From Bacillota bacterium (lineage in GTDB: Bacteria; Bacillota_I; Bacilli_A; RF39; UBA660), in the NCBI GenBank assembly GCA_023391185.1, contig JAEWBI010000045.1:13479-77478 (forward strand): a stretch of 64,000 nucleotides of DNA, in the 5' to 3' direction. Under the pieces are notes generated by a model. The model did not search any database, was not told the DNA's origin, and saw only the letters and a program-made list of their open reading frames with translations. How positions within the stretch are numbered: the stretch's first letter is position 1; each line of letters begins with the position of its first letter. Positions 16,503 to 24,544 of this stretch are shown here, in pieces. Position numbers and translations under genes: made by a program.

Positions 16503-19088
16503 ATGAGAGAGAATAAAGGTTTTACTCTAGTAGAAATGCTAGGGGTACTTATTATATTGATAGTGGTATTTATGATAATGTTCCCTTCACTTACTAAAAT
16601 AATAAAAGATACTAATGATAAAATAGATAATGCTACAATAACGGTTATAGAAGATGCGACAACTGATTTTTTATTAGAAAAAAATGATATATATCCTAAG
16701 AATGATGATTATACTTATTGTATAACTATTGAACAACTTATTGATAATGGAAATTTAACTAATAAAGAGATATCATCTTTAGATGATACAGATAAGTTTG
16801 TTAAAACAACTTTTGAAAATGGAAAAAGTGTATATGTTTTAACTGATACATGTACAGTTTCAAAACCTAATATTGAGTTTGCACTTATTGGTAATAACAA
16901 TATGTCTTTTGAAGTCGGGGTAGGAGGACAATATGTTGAACCTGGTGCAAATGCTAAAAATAAGGCTGGGGAAGTAGTAAGTTATGTAACAGAAATTATT
17001 AATAAAAATAAGGTGACAGTTGCATATGTTGATACCACTAAAATAGGTGTTTATACTGTAAAATATATTGCAACAATAGATGGAAAAGATTATGCGATTG
17101 AAAGAATAGTCAAGGTAATTGATACGACTTCGCCAACCATTACAGTAAATCCAACTACTGAAACTATATCTGTTACAAATAAAACATATAATGTTCTAAG
17201 TGGAGTGACCTCATCAGATAATAGTGGTGTATCTCCAAAAATAACAGCTAGTACTAATTTAAGTTTAGGACAAACTGGAAATTATACTATAACATACACA
17301 GCTATAGATTCTAGTGGTAATAAAACAACAGCAAAAAGAACCGTTATAATTTCTAGTGGATCACTTGTTAGTATATCAATAGGAGTAACTAGTGTAACAC
17401 ATGAAATAAATTCTGGGGTTTATGTTGATCCAGCAGTTAATGCACAAGATATATCAGGTAATGATTTAACATTACAAATTGTTAAAACAATAAGAAAAAA
17501 TGGTAATATTGTTAGTAGTGTTGATGTTGATAAGATAGAAAAATACTATATAACATATAGTATTACTAGAGAAAATGTAACATATAGTGAGACAAGGACT
17601 GTCAATATAGTCGATACCACTAAGCCAGTTATAACAGGTGCAGGTGACACTAACATATATGTTACAGATAATACTTACAATGTTATGGCTGGAGTATCAG
17701 TAACAGATAATAGCGGCGAGATTATTACAATTAATACTGTATCTAATTTAACATTGGGTATTGTTGGCAGTTACAGTGTAACTTATACAGCGACAGACTC
17801 ATCAGGTAATACAGCAACAGTTATAAGAATAATAAATGTTTTAGATAATATTTTACCAACTATAGCTTTTAGTAGGAACGGAACTGGTGAATATTTTAAA
17901 AATAGTAGTACAATAGTGACAGTTAGTGATAATGTTGCGGTGAATGCAAGTAGTTTAAAATATTTATGGAGTACAAGTACTAGCACTCCTTCTGAATCTT
18001 CATTTGTAACATCCTTTTCAAATGGTGGAACAATTAATACACCAACAGAAGTAACAGGAATTTATTATTTATGGGTTTTAGGAAAAGATAGTAGTGGAAA
18101 TATGAAAATTACAAGTAGTGGTGCCTTTTATGTTGATAATACTGCCCCTGCGATTACTTTGAATGGCTCAAATTCAATTTCAATTTATGTTAATACAGCT
18201 TATAATGAATTAGGTGCAAATGCAACTGATGCACATAGTGGTATTAGTGGAAACATAATGATAACGGGAACAGTAAATACATCTTCACCAGGAGTTTATT
18301 CATTAACATATAGAGCAATTGATTGGGCTGGAAATTATTCTGCTCAATTAACTAGAACTGTAACAGTAAAACCTTATACAGTATATGCAAATGGTACAGC
18401 AGTATATTTTAATCCAGTAAGTGGAGCAAAATGTACATCGGGTGAAGCAGTAAGTACAACCGGTACTAAAACAGGATGTATGAAATGGTTCGCATTTATT
18501 GATGGCGGCTCAACAACTAGTACTATTAATTTAATCTTAGATCATAATACATCCGCATCAGTAGCTTGGAATTCATCAGGATATAATACAAGTGGTCCAA
18601 GCAATGTTACGACACAGCTTAAAACAGATACTAGTTCTTGGGCAGGAGTACCTACAAGAACTGACAATTATGTATTAAGCAACGGAACAGCGAGTTATAC
18701 AATAAATTACAGCACATATAAAGCTAGATTAATAAAGGCAAGTGAAATAGCAACCATTACGGGCAATGCTGCTTTTGTTGAGACGACATCAACTTCTTCA
18801 AGTTACTTTTATTTAGATAGTAATAATCAAACACAAACAGCAACCACAACAGGTGCTAGTAGATTTGCATGGTTATTTAATTATACTAAGGATTGTACTG
18901 GATATGGATGTAGTATTGCTGATGCTAGTGTCTGGGGTTATTGGACTTCTACTGCTGTTGCTAGTAATAACACCTATGCTTGGCGCGTTTCTTGTTATGG
19001 CAGATTTGACTTTGACAACAAAGGAGTTAGTGCCAGTTATTCTGGTGTACGTCCTGTTATAACAATATCAAAAGTATTACTAGATTAA
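16503..19088 (+). CDS. Giant prepilin with Ig-like repeats and lectin-like tail
   Basis: An 861-residue prepilin. MRENKGFTLVEMLGVL is a class III signal (cut after Gly6, Glu at mature position 5); an open frame 17 codons longer lacks an RBS, while GGTGAT precedes this ATG. Residues 1-115 are the pilin core with two Cys. Residues about 120-620 contain five or six Ig-like repeats of the DUF5011 type, recognisable by Y-[NT]-[VE]-[LM]-x-G-[VA] and by TGNYTITYTAIDSSGN endings. Residues about 625-861 form a C-terminal domain with WGYWTST (813) and GVRPVITIS (848), the layout of C-type-lectin-fold domains used by diversity-generating retroelements. It is probably an adhesive pilus tip or minor pilin. 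It is monocistronic. Confidence 0.88.
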   Translation: MRENKGFTLVEMLGVLIILIVVFMIMFPSLTKIIKDTNDKIDNATITVIEDATTDFLLEKNDIYPKNDDYTYCITIEQLIDNGNLTNKEISSLDDTDKFVKTTFENGKSVYVLTDTCTVSKPNIEFALIGNNNMSFEVGVGGQYVEPGANAKNKAGEVVSYVTEIINKNKVTVAYVDTTKIGVYTVKYIATIDGKDYAIERIVKVIDTTSPTITVNPTTETISVTNKTYNVLSGVTSSDNSGVSPKITASTNLSLGQTGNYTITYTAIDSSGNKTTAKRTVIISSGSLVSISIGVTSVTHEINSGVYVDPAVNAQDISGNDLTLQIVKTIRKNGNIVSSVDVDKIEKYYITYSITRENVTYSETRTVNIVDTTKPVITGAGDTNIYVTDNTYNVMAGVSVTDNSGEIITINTVSNLTLGIVGSYSVTYTATDSSGNTATVIRIINVLDNILPTIAFSRNGTGEYFKNSSTIVTVSDNVAVNASSLKYLWSTSTSTPSESSFVTSFSNGGTINTPTEVTGIYYLWVLGKDSSGNMKITSSGAFYVDNTAPAITLNGSNSISIYVNTAYNELGANATDAHSGISGNIMITGTVNTSSPGVYSLTYRAIDWAGNYSAQLTRTVTVKPYTVYANGTAVYFNPVSGAKCTSGEAVSTTGTKTGCMKWFAFIDGGSTTSTINLILDHNTSASVAWNSSGYNTSGPSNVTTQLKTDTSSWAGVPTRTDNYVLSNGTASYTINYSTYKARLIKASEIATITGNAAFVETTSTSSSYFYLDSNNQTQTATTTGASRFAWLFNYTKDCTGYGCSIADASVWGYWTSTAVASNNTYAWRVSCYGRFDFDNKGVSASYSGVRPVITISKVLLD
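18939..19058 (+). other. Candidate variable region of a C-type-lectin-like domain
   Basis: This end of the giant pilin codes for YWTST ... AWRV ... GVRPVI, the framework of DGR target proteins. Between AWRV and GVRPV nearly all codons at likely surface positions end in T or C (tct, tgt, tat, ttt, gac, aac, agt, gcc), as expected if they derive from AAY codons in a template. No template repeat or reverse transcriptase is in the window, so diversification is only a hypothesis. Confidence 0.4.
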
Positions 19089-19120
19089 AATAAAAAGTAA
19101 AATTTTCAAAGTAATAAACT

Positions 19121-19159
19121 AAAAGTAGACATATCAAATAAGATATAGTCTACTTTTTG
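19121..19159. terminator. Bidirectional terminator between giant pilin and spoVB
   Basis: AAAAGTAGAC-ATATC pairs with GATAT-GTCTACTTTT (one bulged A) around a short loop, with T runs on both strands. It lies between convergent genes. Confidence 0.85.
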
Positions 19160-19220
19160 TATAGCTTTAAATTATTAATAAGAACTTTTGAAGAACCTGT
19201 TTATAATATTAGTAATTTAT

Positions 19221-20510
19221 TTATTTTTTTATTTTCTTTACATTCCATAAATCATAACATGTAACAAAGATAATACCAAAGATGATTGATATAACAAGAC
19301 CCCACATACCTATTCTAAATGTTGTAAATAGAGCTAGTGCAGAAGTTTTTATAATAATGCCTATCAATGTTCCATACATGCTTATTTTTGCTTTTCCCAT
19401 GGCTTGTAAACTCGCTGAAAGGGGGGATTGAATATATTGCAGTAAAAATACAGGAGCAAGAATTTTTACATAGTTTATACCTTCGTCAGTATTATAAATA
19501 AATTTTAGAAAGAATTCTGGATAATTAAATAATACTACTGTTACAGGAATACCAACAATTAATGAGAAAAAGATTGCTTGTTTAATTTTTCTTCTAACAT
19601 TAATCATATCTTTACAGACATAACTTTTAGAGATTACAGGTATTAAAGCCTGACTAATAGCCATTGTAAAAAAAGAAGGTAAAAGAAGCATAGGTAAAAC
19701 ATAACCATTTATTACCCCATACTCTCTTGTTATAAAAGAACTACTATAACTTAAACTTAATAATATATTAGTAAGAATTATTGGTTCAAAAAAATAACCT
19801 ATATTTCCAATTAATCTACTTATAGTAGTGGGTATACTTATACTAAATACACTGGACAAATTATTTTTATTTGGTATTAAATCGTTCTTTTGTATTTTAA
19901 AGTTCTTTGGCAGAAAGAAGAATAAAATGAGAATAGATGTAAGTTCGCTTACAACATTTGAAAGTATTATAAATGCAATCGCATAGTCTAGTCCCTTTAA
20001 TAAAAAAACTGGAACTCCTAGAAAAATAATAATTAATCTAACTACATCTTCAACTATGTTTGATATAACATGAGGGAACATTCTTTGTTTACCAAAAAAG
20101 TAACCCCTAAGAATACTTGATATACTTATAAATGGTAAAACAAACCCAATGCAAATAAGACCATATCTAGTATTGCTTTCATGTAGTAAATTATTTGATA
20201 TAAAGCTACTAGAAATTATTAATATAAATATAATAATTAGATTTAAGATTAATGATATAGGAATAGTAGTAAAAACTAAATTCTTATTATTTTTAGTTTC
20301 TTCAGCTACTAATTTTGATATGGCAACAGGAAACCCTAATTGAGCAAATGCTATAAGTAAGCTGAAAGTAGGCATAATAAGCATATAAGTTCCTATACCC
20401 TCAGTGCCTAAAATTCTAGTCATGACTATTTTTATTATCATACCTAGTATTTTAGTAACAAGTCCTCCAATTAGTAATATAAATGTTGATTTAATAAATT
20501 TATTTTTCAT
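19221..20510 (-). CDS. spoVB: SpoVB-family MOP flippase
   Basis: A 429-residue polytopic protein of the MOP superfamily (MATE/MviN/SpoVB), with about 12 membrane helices. Start STFILLIGGLVTKILGMIIK and the following TRILGTEGIGTYMLIMPTF are typical of SpoVB/MurJ-like proteins, which move lipid-linked oligosaccharides such as lipid II across the membrane. It is shorter than B. subtilis SpoVB (about 518 aa), mostly at the C-terminus. RBS AAGGTGA. In B. subtilis spoVB lies directly upstream of comN-secDF and next to yrzE; the same genes are near here, but spoVB is inverted and HelD and a pilin separate it from comN. Confidence 0.88.
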   Translation of the reverse strand: MKNKFIKSTFILLIGGLVTKILGMIIKIVMTRILGTEGIGTYMLIMPTFSLLIAFAQLGFPVAISKLVAEETKNNKNLVFTTIPISLILNLIIIFILIISSSFISNNLLHESNTRYGLICIGFVLPFISISSILRGYFFGKQRMFPHVISNIVEDVVRLIIIFLGVPVFLLKGLDYAIAFIILSNVVSELTSILILFFFLPKNFKIQKNDLIPNKNNLSSVFSISIPTTISRLIGNIGYFFEPIILTNILLSLSYSSSFITREYGVINGYVLPMLLLPSFFTMAISQALIPVISKSYVCKDMINVRRKIKQAIFFSLIVGIPVTVVLFNYPEFFLKFIYNTDEGINYVKILAPVFLLQYIQSPLSASLQAMGKAKISMYGTLIGIIIKTSALALFTTFRIGMWGLVISIIFGIIFVTCYDLWNVKKIKK

Positions 20511-20726
20511 GATTCACCTTAGTTATTTATATGCTTGTCAGCCTATATTTATGGTTATATAATTTAATTTGCATATATAAAAAGTAATGAGTATCATATG
20601 TAAAAAATAGATTATATTAAAAAATGTACACCAAAAGTACATAATTCTAAAAAAGATATTGTTTTTTTATTTTTTGATAGTAAAATGTAATTAGAGTTTA
20701 ATACATTATAGAAAATGGTGAGTGTA

Positions 20727-21140
20727 ATGAAAGATAGTAAGGGCTTCGGATTAGTAGAGTTAATGATTGTACTTGCGATAGTTGTTTTTATACTAGATAT
20801 AAGTATTCCAAAAGTCCAATCATATATTAGTAATAAAAAAGAACATGAAGATAATAGTGCTGTTTTAGAAGTAGCAGTATATAATGTAAAAACATATATT
20901 AACGAACTTAATAAAAGTTTGATTTTGGATCTTAAAGATAGTGGAAGCTATTATGTTTCCGATATGAAAGTTACAATTAAGGGGACGCTTCCTAGTGGTG
21001 ATAGTTGGATTGTTATTGATGATAACAAAGTTATTCAGGGTTTGTTTAAACAACCTTGTGGTAAAAGTTATGCATATATTAGTTATGATGGAGAACAATA
21101 CGAGATATTAGAGGATGCAGAGTTAACAGTTAAACCATAA
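20727..21140 (+). CDS. Small pseudopilin, 137 aa
   Basis: A prepilin-like protein with class III signal MKDSKGFGLVELMIVLAIV (cut after Gly6, Glu at mature position 5). An ATG four codons upstream is in frame, but GGTGAG sits properly before the ATG at 20727. The long N-terminal helix continues to about residue 60; the globular domain is small, with one Cys (QPCGKSYAYISY), and has no extra display module. It is thus the size of a major pilin or core minor pilin, unlike the large pilins elsewhere in the window. It is divergent from spoVB and followed by an unrelated membrane protein gene. Confidence 0.85.
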   Translation: MKDSKGFGLVELMIVLAIVVFILDISIPKVQSYISNKKEHEDNSAVLEVAVYNVKTYINELNKSLILDLKDSGSYYVSDMKVTIKGTLPSGDSWIVIDDNKVIQGLFKQPCGKSYAYISYDGEQYEILEDAELTVKP

Positions 21141-21202
21141 AAAAATTATATAAATAGTTAGTGTATTTATATATAAAGTATTAAGAATTAAGAGGTGTTT
21201 TT

Positions 21203-22138
21203 GTGTTACATAATGAATTAAATAAAAAGTCAGTTAAATTCAAAGAAAAAATTCCAACGATGCTTAAAGTATTTATGATTTTTCCAGCTATTCTTGTAAC
21301 TTTACCATTTTTGTTGATTGTTTTTTTAAATTTATCAAATTTATGGTTTTTGCCATTTGCACTAGGATGGTGCGCTTTAGTTTTTTTAACCATGTTTTAT
21401 CGCTTTAATTTGGTATCAAGAATAATACTTACTGATGAAAAAATAATTGTACCTAATAGGGGTTATCATAGACATTCTAGTGATGTAAGTGGAACTGTAA
21501 TTATACGAAATGGGCAAATTATGATACCTTTTAAAGAATTATTAGAAATTAATGTAAAAGAAAAAACAATTTATTTAACATATAAGGGTTTATCTAATAA
21601 CATAGTATTAAATCTTTCTAATAGCAAAAAGTTTATTTTAACGCTAAACAAAAAACTATTAGCACAAGGAATAAATATTCCAATAAATATAAATGAAACC
21701 GAAACTTACAAGAATAACACTTTGCAGTTTAATAATAATACATTAAAGAACATGCCTACAATAATACTATTTATAATTTTTTTTGCATATCCTAATTTTG
21801 CTGGTTTTTATGATATTTTGAATGGACACTTAATTGATAGTCTTATTTCTACGGTATTAACTGCTTTAGTAACTATTATGTTTTTTACTGTTATCTTTAT
21901 ATATAAAGATACATTAACACTTTCTAATGAAGGAATTATTCAATCAACTAAAATAGGGGATATTGATTTAGGAGAGAAAAAAATTCTTTATACAGATATC
22001 GTCAAAATAAAAGAAACAAATTGGAGAGTTGATATTAGAATAAAATCAAAAGGATATATTTATTTTGTTCCAACAAACAAAAAACAGTTTTATTTAGAAC
22101 TATGTAAGAGAGTTGATAAATTAAATAATAAAATATAA
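21203..22138 (+). CDS. Membrane protein with two PH-like domains (tentative)
   Basis: A 311-residue protein of unknown family. Two membrane hairpins (residues about 22-66 and 186-232) each precede a soluble beta-rich stretch: the first ends KEKTIYLTYKGLSNNIVLNL, the second contains ILYTDIVKIKETNWRVDIRI and IYFVPTNKKQFYLELCKR. This duplicated TM-hairpin plus beta-domain layout resembles YdbS/YdbT-type bPH2 proteins, but I would not assign it firmly. GTG start with GAGGTG upstream. It follows the small pseudopilin by 62 bases and may share its transcript. Confidence 0.65.
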   Translation: MLHNELNKKSVKFKEKIPTMLKVFMIFPAILVTLPFLLIVFLNLSNLWFLPFALGWCALVFLTMFYRFNLVSRIILTDEKIIVPNRGYHRHSSDVSGTVIIRNGQIMIPFKELLEINVKEKTIYLTYKGLSNNIVLNLSNSKKFILTLNKKLLAQGINIPININETETYKNNTLQFNNNTLKNMPTIILFIIFFAYPNFAGFYDILNGHLIDSLISTVLTALVTIMFFTVIFIYKDTLTLSNEGIIQSTKIGDIDLGEKKILYTDIVKIKETNWRVDIRIKSKGYIYFVPTNKKQFYLELCKRVDKLNNKI

Positions 22139-22168
22139 AAGTGTTAGAAATTTTAAATCTAATATAAA

Positions 22169-22199
22169 AAAATGAGTAATTTTTAATTTACTCATTTAT
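22169..22199 (-). terminator. Terminator of helD
   Basis: AATGAGTAA / TTACTCATT stem with a nine-base loop; on the minus strand it is followed by seven T. The last HelD codons lie in the left arm. Confidence 0.75.
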
Positions 22200-24059
22200 T
22201 TTATATATAAATAATTTGTCTAATGTTCTAGTATAAGCTACATATTTTTCGGTTAAACTATAATTTTCTTCAATAACTAATACTCTGGAAAATTCTAATC
22301 CTTTAGCTGTTTTGACACTATATACTTCATAATCCTTGCTTCTTAATTTTTCTTCTAATTCGATATCCTTTGTAATTATTACAATATCTTTATTACTAAA
22401 ACTTTCAAGTATATTATCATATACTTCTTTTTTATTTATATTAGAGATACTTACTTCATCACTATTAATACCCATTGAAATCATTTTGTTAGAAATAAAC
22501 TGATTACAATAATTAGTTATCTGTTTACTATTACGATAGTTTTCTTGTAATTTATAATTTAATACTTTATCAGTATAGAGGATTTCTTTAATTAAACAAT
22601 TTAATCCATCTATACTTTTTTTATCAATATATTTTAAGATATTTTGATTAACATCACCGTATAAATTCAAATGAGGACCTTTTTCCATATTAGCAATTAA
22701 TCTAAATTCATTATCACTATAATCTTGCATTTCATCTATAAACATATATTTGTAATCGTTATAAGTTGTGAATCCGTATTTCTGATATAACCAAAGTATT
22801 ATATAAATATAACATTTATTGCATCTATCTTTATTAATATAATTCTTTATATTTAATCCGAATTTCTTTGATAAATCATGATATATAATATCAAGTAGTT
22901 TTTTTAAATTATCTTTTTTTAAATATTTTTTTGTTAACCCTTGTAATTCTAAAAGTTTATTTTTTTCATCTAGTGTTTTCCAGTATGAACTGTTAAGTAA
23001 TTTTTTTATCATGTTATCATTACTAGTTATAGATGATAGTATTTTGTTTTTATCAAAAATTAGTTTATTATTTGTTTTAATAAGTTCTTGATACTCTTTA
23101 AAATAGTTATTTATTATTTCGTCCAGGTAATTTAGAAAAATATCACTATAAATAAACTTTAACATATCTTCGTTTTCATCATCTTTATCTACTATTTTAA
23201 CTTTAAAAGAGGGGATATAAGTTCTAATTTTTTCTAAATAGTATTCTTCCATAGGTAGCATTTTAATTGTTGTAAGCGATAAACTTCTATTTATTTTAGA
23301 AAGTTTTGATTGAAATATTCTAGACGGAGTAATAAAAACTAATTTGCTTTTATTCATATCTTTATAATTATAAAGTAAATATGAGAGTCTGTGTAAAAGA
23401 ACTACTGTTTTACCAGAGCCAGCCACACCCTGAACAATACTATTAGTAAATAAGTCATCTCTAATAATAGAGTTTTGATTAGACTGTATTGTTTTAATTA
23501 TATCGGTAAACTCATTACGAGTTTTTTTAGATTCAAGTACTTTTTGTAAGAAAGTATCTTGGATATTCATGTCAGATCCTCTTTTATAAGAATCATATAT
23601 ATTTATAAGAACTGAGTTATCAATTTCAATTTGTCGTTTTAAGTTCAATTCGAATTTACTATCCCCATAAGTAAAGTCATCTTGATTATTCATATAATAT
23701 AAGTTAGCAACAGGACTTCGCCAATCATATACTAAGTTTTTCTTTTGGTCATCTATAATACTTTTCTCGCCAATATACATCATTAAATTTTCAATATCAT
23801 CTTCTTCAATAATTTTTAAATCCATTCTACCAAAGTAGGGGTTATTTTTTGTATCATCAAATTCTTTTAAGATTCTACCTGAATTATATATTCGATTTTT
23901 ACAATTTTGAAAATATTTACGTTCATCCCAATTAGGTGTACCAATATTTTCGACTTCCTTTTTTAGTTTTTCAGTAGTATCAATAGTTTTTTGGATTTTT
24001 TGTTCGACAATGGCTAGTACTTCTTTTAAATAACCTTGTTCTTCTTTAAAGTCATCCAT
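22188..24059 (-). CDS. helD: HelD-like RNA polymerase-associated helicase
   Basis: A 623-residue superfamily 1 ATPase of the HelD/UvrD class. The N-terminal coiled coil (residues 1-70, which in HelD enters the RNA polymerase secondary channel) is followed by DWRSPVANLYY, Walker A GVAGSGKTVVLL (near residue 212), Walker B DEMQDYSD, LQENYRNSKQI, and the C-terminal KGLEFSRVLVIEE with YVAYTRT. HelD removes stalled RNA polymerase from DNA and is linked to rifampicin tolerance in some bacteria. The protein is shorter than B. subtilis HelD (about 774 aa). I start at 24059, where GAGGAGG fits, not nine codons earlier. The leader contains a terminator hairpin. Confidence 0.88.
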   Translation of the reverse strand: MDDFKEEQGYLKEVLAIVEQKIQKTIDTTEKLKKEVENIGTPNWDERKYFQNCKNRIYNSGRILKEFDDTKNNPYFGRMDLKIIEEDDIENLMMYIGEKSIIDDQKKNLVYDWRSPVANLYYMNNQDDFTYGDSKFELNLKRQIEIDNSVLINIYDSYKRGSDMNIQDTFLQKVLESKKTRNEFTDIIKTIQSNQNSIIRDDLFTNSIVQGVAGSGKTVVLLHRLSYLLYNYKDMNKSKLVFITPSRIFQSKLSKINRSLSLTTIKMLPMEEYYLEKIRTYIPSFKVKIVDKDDENEDMLKFIYSDIFLNYLDEIINNYFKEYQELIKTNNKLIFDKNKILSSITSNDNMIKKLLNSSYWKTLDEKNKLLELQGLTKKYLKKDNLKKLLDIIYHDLSKKFGLNIKNYINKDRCNKCYIYIILWLYQKYGFTTYNDYKYMFIDEMQDYSDNEFRLIANMEKGPHLNLYGDVNQNILKYIDKKSIDGLNCLIKEILYTDKVLNYKLQENYRNSKQITNYCNQFISNKMISMGINSDEVSISNINKKEVYDNILESFSNKDIVIITKDIELEEKLRSKDYEVYSVKTAKGLEFSRVLVIEENYSLTEKYVAYTRTLDKLFIYKINE

Positions 24060-24082
24060 CTTTTTATCCTCCTCTAAACAAC

Positions 24083-24131
24083 GCAAAAAACCACATTTTC
24101 ATGTAGTATGTAATTACATTTGTGGTTTTTG
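24083..24131 (-). promoter_or_regulatory. Terminator hairpin in the helD leader (attenuator candidate)
   Basis: GCAAAAACCACA ... TGTGGTTTTTTGC forms a strong stem with an inner ATGTA/TACAT helix. On the minus strand it reads as A tract, stem, then six T: an intrinsic terminator. It lies between the helD promoter (24147-24175) and its RBS, filling most of the roughly 80-base leader. It could also end transcription in the plus direction, but no plus-strand gene reads into it. Confidence 0.65.
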
Positions 24132-24146
24132 CAAAACGTCTATTTA

Positions 24147-24175
24147 ATTATATAATGTATATAGGCTAAAAGCAA
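24147..24175 (-). promoter_or_regulatory. Sigma-A type promoter of helD
   Basis: On the minus strand: TTGCTT (24175-24170), 17-base spacer, TATAAT (24152-24147). Transcription would start near 24140. Confidence 0.7.
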
Positions 24176-24263
24176 TATAAATAAACAAAAATAATAGAAA
24201 ATGCTTTTAAAAATTTATAAATTAATATATAATGTAACTAGGCATAAGCATGGAGGTATTTTT

Positions 24264-24533
24264 ATGGACATTGAATTTGGTTCATTAGAAGAACTTTATA
24301 AAAGATTAAAACCAGCTTTGAAAACCAAAACCGAGGAAATGCGTCGAGATGGCTTTGATTATATCAAAGAAGAAGATGTATGGAATTATTTAAAAGAAGT
24401 AAAATGGAAAACATCTAGAAATTTAAATTTATATCAAATGGTAAGTGATGTACTTAATATTGATAATATTTTAATTGATAGTTATTTAAAAGATAAACTT
24501 AATTCAAAAGATAGGAAAGTTTATTTTGAGTAG
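24264..24533 (+). CDS. comN: ComN-like post-transcriptional regulator
   Basis: An 89-residue soluble protein matching the ComN (YrzD) family: a helical body with KTEEMRRDGFDYIKEEDVWNYLKEVKWK and a conserved middle segment, close to the usual length of about 98. In B. subtilis ComN binds and controls the comE late-competence mRNA, and its gene lies directly upstream of secDF, exactly as here (11-base gap). I choose the ATG at 24264 because GGAGGT lies seven bases before it; an in-frame ATG at 24201 lies upstream of the likely promoter. A competence role fits the many pilin genes here, but is inference. Confidence 0.85.
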   Translation: MDIEFGSLEELYKRLKPALKTKTEEMRRDGFDYIKEEDVWNYLKEVKWKTSRNLNLYQMVSDVLNIDNILIDSYLKDKLNSKDRKVYFE

Positions 24534-24544
24534 GAGGAATTTAC

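Noticed and set aside
18853..19062. Second open frame inside the 3' end of the giant pilin
   Set aside because: It overlaps the lectin-like domain in another frame, has no RBS, and its Leu/Val-rich sequence is a by-product of the Thr/Ser/Ala codons.
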